Assembly (NCBI GenBank): GCA_003427395.1
Contig: BFEA01000248.1
Coordinates: 1,132,985-1,159,666 of the forward strand
Source of the DNA: Chara braunii
Taxonomy: Eukaryota > Streptophyta > Charophyceae > Charales > Characeae
Reading direction: 5' to 3'
Length of the DNA: 26,682 bases
Shown: piece by piece, positions 24,758 through 26,682 of the stretch
Layout: each line of letters starts with the position of its first letter
How positions within the stretch are numbered: position 1 is the stretch's first letter
Position numbers and translations under genes: made by a program
The notes under the pieces: model-generated
Databases searched by the model: none
Told to the model about the DNA's origin: nothing
Seen by the model: the letters and a program-made list of their open reading frames with translations, nothing else

Positions 24758-25096
24758 TAAGCTACATTCTTCTCTCAATTTCACAGGATTTGTTGGGCGA
24801 AAAAAAAAAAGCCCTGAAAAAGACAAAACCCCTGTTTTTTTCCGGCTTGCCTGGGTGACCCTGGGCATGTGGGTCCAGACTGCACTGCCCCAGCTGTCCG
24901 TCAGGGCAGTCACACCCAGGCTACCCTGGTCGGGTTTTTTTTTTTTTTTTTTTTTTTCCCATAAAGCTGCCTTCTCCTCATGGGGGAGGTGAGAGAAAGA
25001 TATATGGTAGTTAATTATTTTTAAACGTACGAATTCAAATACTACTCGAAAAATTGAAAACATAATGGGAAAATTTCATGGTTACTATGCGGCATT
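24496..25096. other. Unassigned; contains T runs and a foldback
   Basis: CATCTTATGGTGGGG and CCCCATAAGATGATG form a short hairpin at about 24658-24697. T runs lie at 24726-24754 and 24936-24957. CCTGGGTGACC and CCTGGGCATGTGG opposite CCCAGGCTACC form another partial inverted repeat around 24848-24935. No gene recognised. Confidence 0.4.
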
Positions 25097-25123
25097 AAAA
25101 ATAATAATAATAATAATAATAAT

Positions 25124-25171
<48 letters not shown>

Positions 25172-25190
25172 TAATAAAAAAAAAAAACGG
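25097..25190. repeat. (AAT)n microsatellite
   Basis: About 24 AAT/ATA trinucleotides followed by A residues. GGTTACTATGCGGC lies on both sides (25079 and 25189), suggesting that the tract arose with a short target duplication, perhaps as the tail of an inserted retroposon. Confidence 0.95.
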
Positions 25191-25788
25191 TTACTATGCG
25201 GCGTTTGTATGGCCATCCAGCCCATCTGCATCCAAATTTCTGCCCGGACGTCCAGACCTGCCTGTTCCTTACTATGCCGAAATAAAGAACCAAAACGGGA
25301 AAGGAAGGGGTCCCGCAGGACCGTTCCTTAGTTCCTGGCGGACCCCAGAAAATGCTTCTTCCATTTTTCTGGGCTGGTAGTCTTCCATACTGGGCCATGA
25401 TCTTTGGATAGGGCTGATCACCCACAGCAGGACTTACAACAGAGGAGGAGGACGCGGGCAATGACTTGCAGCGGAGGTATCTAGCCAAACAGGATTCATG
25501 GGGTTGTTGGGGATGAAAAAATCAGAACTTTTTTTTTTCTTTTCTCTTCCACCGGGATAGAGGCCTTGCGAGAGGGTTAAAAAAAAAAGAAAAAAAAAAA
25601 GAAAAAAAAGAAAAAAAAGAAGCTTTCCTGAGGTTAGGCTAGCAGCCGTGGCAAGAGCAGCAGCCACTGCTACCGTAGCCTCCTGGAGAGTGGCTCCAGT
25701 CTATAGGTACGGAGCTTCCGTCAGGCCAGTCCCTGTTCCGCCTGGCCTTGGGTAATCTAGGAGAAGAGCCATATCTTCGGCCTCCTTC
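25191..25788. other. Unassigned sequence
   Basis: A/G runs at about 25578-25620; no recognised gene or repeat family. Confidence 0.35.
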
Positions 25789-25864
25789 CCTGGACCCGGT
25801 TTCCAGCAGGTGCTGCTCCCCACCAATAGATGGAGCTTGTTTTTGTGTAAAAAAAAAAAAAAAA
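25789..25864 (+). mobile_element. Hairpin retroposon, copy 11 (5'-truncated)
   Basis: Starts at CCTGGACCCGG, lacking the usual GGGACG. It keeps CCAGC, GGTG...CACC, CAATAGATGGAGC and an A-tail. Confidence 0.75.
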
Positions 25865-25935
25865 GCTAGGGGAAGGAAGGCAAGACTGCTTCAATGGGTG
25901 CTACCCTGTCTGAAACCTAGGGCCCAGAGTCTCTT

Positions 25936-26286
25936 GGGGCCTGTAGTAGATTGTCTGGGCCTGGCGTCCGAAGTTCCCGTTCGACAAGGCTCGTCATCCG
26001 ATTCCGCTTCCACCAGGGCTGGGCAACCTATGAGCCCTGGTGCCTATCACTGCTGTTCGGTCCAAGTTACCTGCCCATTGGTAGAGTAATGGTCCTGAGT
26101 GCTGGTCACACTGAGGTAGGATAGTGGGATAGGTGGTGTGCTAGGAGTATTGACGTGAGGATGGGATGGGAGGTGGTCTCATATTCCAGGACACCCACGG
26201 CCTACTGTTCCAGGTGATCACTGTGTACTCAGTGACTGGCCTCTACAACACCATGGACTTCAAAAAAAAAAAAAAAAAAAAAAAAA
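25936..26286 (+). mobile_element. Retroposon copy (B part) with A-tail
   Basis: About 330 bp that match 4551-4885 at high identity, from GTCCGAAGTTCCC through GGTCCTGAGTGCTGGTCACA and GTCTCATATTCC to CTCTACAACACC, then about 25 A residues. It lacks the A part on its left, where the sequence is unrelated. Confidence 0.85.
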
Positions 26287-26327
26287 GGCTTCAGGTATAC
26301 ACATACATTGCGAACTACGCAACTATC

Positions 26328-26452
26328 AGACGGGGGGGTTCTAGTCACTGGATGGAGTCTAGTATCTGCGGTAGGGACAGGTATGGGCCACCGGAGTTCC
26401 TACTGATATTCGGGTAGAACTGTCAAGTGGCTATATATTTGGCTTCTCATCT
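26328..26452 (+). repeat. A part of the retroposon, out of usual order
   Basis: GGGGTTCTAGTCAC, TCTAGTATCTGCGG, TTCCTACTGATATTCGGGTA and GAACTGTCAAGTGG match 4432-4550. Here it follows the B part and its A-tail rather than preceding it, so it is probably the start of another copy. Confidence 0.75.
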
Positions 26453-26682
26453 TATCTGAGTACCATACGGCTACTCAACACTGACAAACGTCAAGATCAC
26501 CATGCAGTTTGTTGGGAGCTCAAGCTCAAGATTAGGGAGGAGCTCTCTTTCCACCCCCCCCCTCTGCCCCACCCCACCCCACCGGCCTTGATTCTTTGCT
26601 CTGGCCTGTGGATTATAGCGATCCATGGCCATCGACACAGAATCTTTGTAACCAGGGCCCAGGACTGTGAATGTTCAACTTT
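26453..26682. other. Unassigned sequence
   Basis: C-rich run at about 26552-26582; nothing else recognised. Confidence 0.4.

Noticed and set aside
25065-25331. Frame with a long isoleucine run
   Set aside because: Simple translation of the AAT microsatellite.

Overview
This window reads as nuclear DNA of a plant (streptophyte) with a large, repeat-rich genome. The reasons are: one exon resembling the N-terminal MYC-type domain of plant bHLH regulators; broken plant-type LINE reverse transcriptase; a block of plant-type mitochondrial DNA (cox2, cox3, nad7, large-subunit rRNA) spliced into a mosaic; and dense retroposons with A/T tails, foldback elements, minisatellites and homopolymer runs. 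No operons, ribosome binding sites, CRISPR arrays or complete protein-coding genes were seen. Nearly every long open frame is a chance or low-complexity frame. The species cannot be fixed from the sequence. The mitochondrial pieces (cox2 directly upstream of cox3, no obvious C-to-U editing sites) recall bryophyte or charophyte-like mitochondrial DNA more than angiosperm mtDNA.

Layout. 1-2.1 kb: microsatellites, a 29-bp minisatellite, a small hairpin retroposon and a large GC-rich inverted repeat with a displaced arm. 2.1-2.7 kb: a minus-strand retroposon with an 18-bp target duplication, interrupted by a 164-bp MITE and ending in an inverted copy of its own flank. 2.7-4.9 kb: another hairpin retroposon with a 10-bp target duplication, two tRNA-like SINE heads, a cluster of nested palindromes, a minisatellite and a 450-bp retroposon. 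5-8.3 kb: mostly unique sequence with the bHLH-like exon on the minus strand (6746-6975). 8.4-11.4 kb: LINE remains, with a hairpin retroposon inserted in the reverse transcriptase frame, a palindromic element and a 325-bp N gap. 11.5-12.5 kb: the mitochondrial mosaic. 12.5-18 kb: no recognisable gene, two tandem duplications and scattered repeats. 18-21 kb: copies of an unnamed repeat, a foldback element and a LINE C-terminal fragment. 21-26.7 kb: more hairpin retroposons, two further MITE copies, microsatellites and a second copy of the 450-bp retroposon.

The best candidate for something undescribed is a very small dispersed element with at least 11 recognisable copies here. It starts at a conserved GGGAYGCTGG, can fold into a closed multi-stem structure whose stems vary in compensating pairs, usually ends in an A-rich tail, and in several copies is flanked by target duplications. 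The second is the retroposon at 2108-2682, whose end carries a 69-bp inverted copy of adjacent target DNA.
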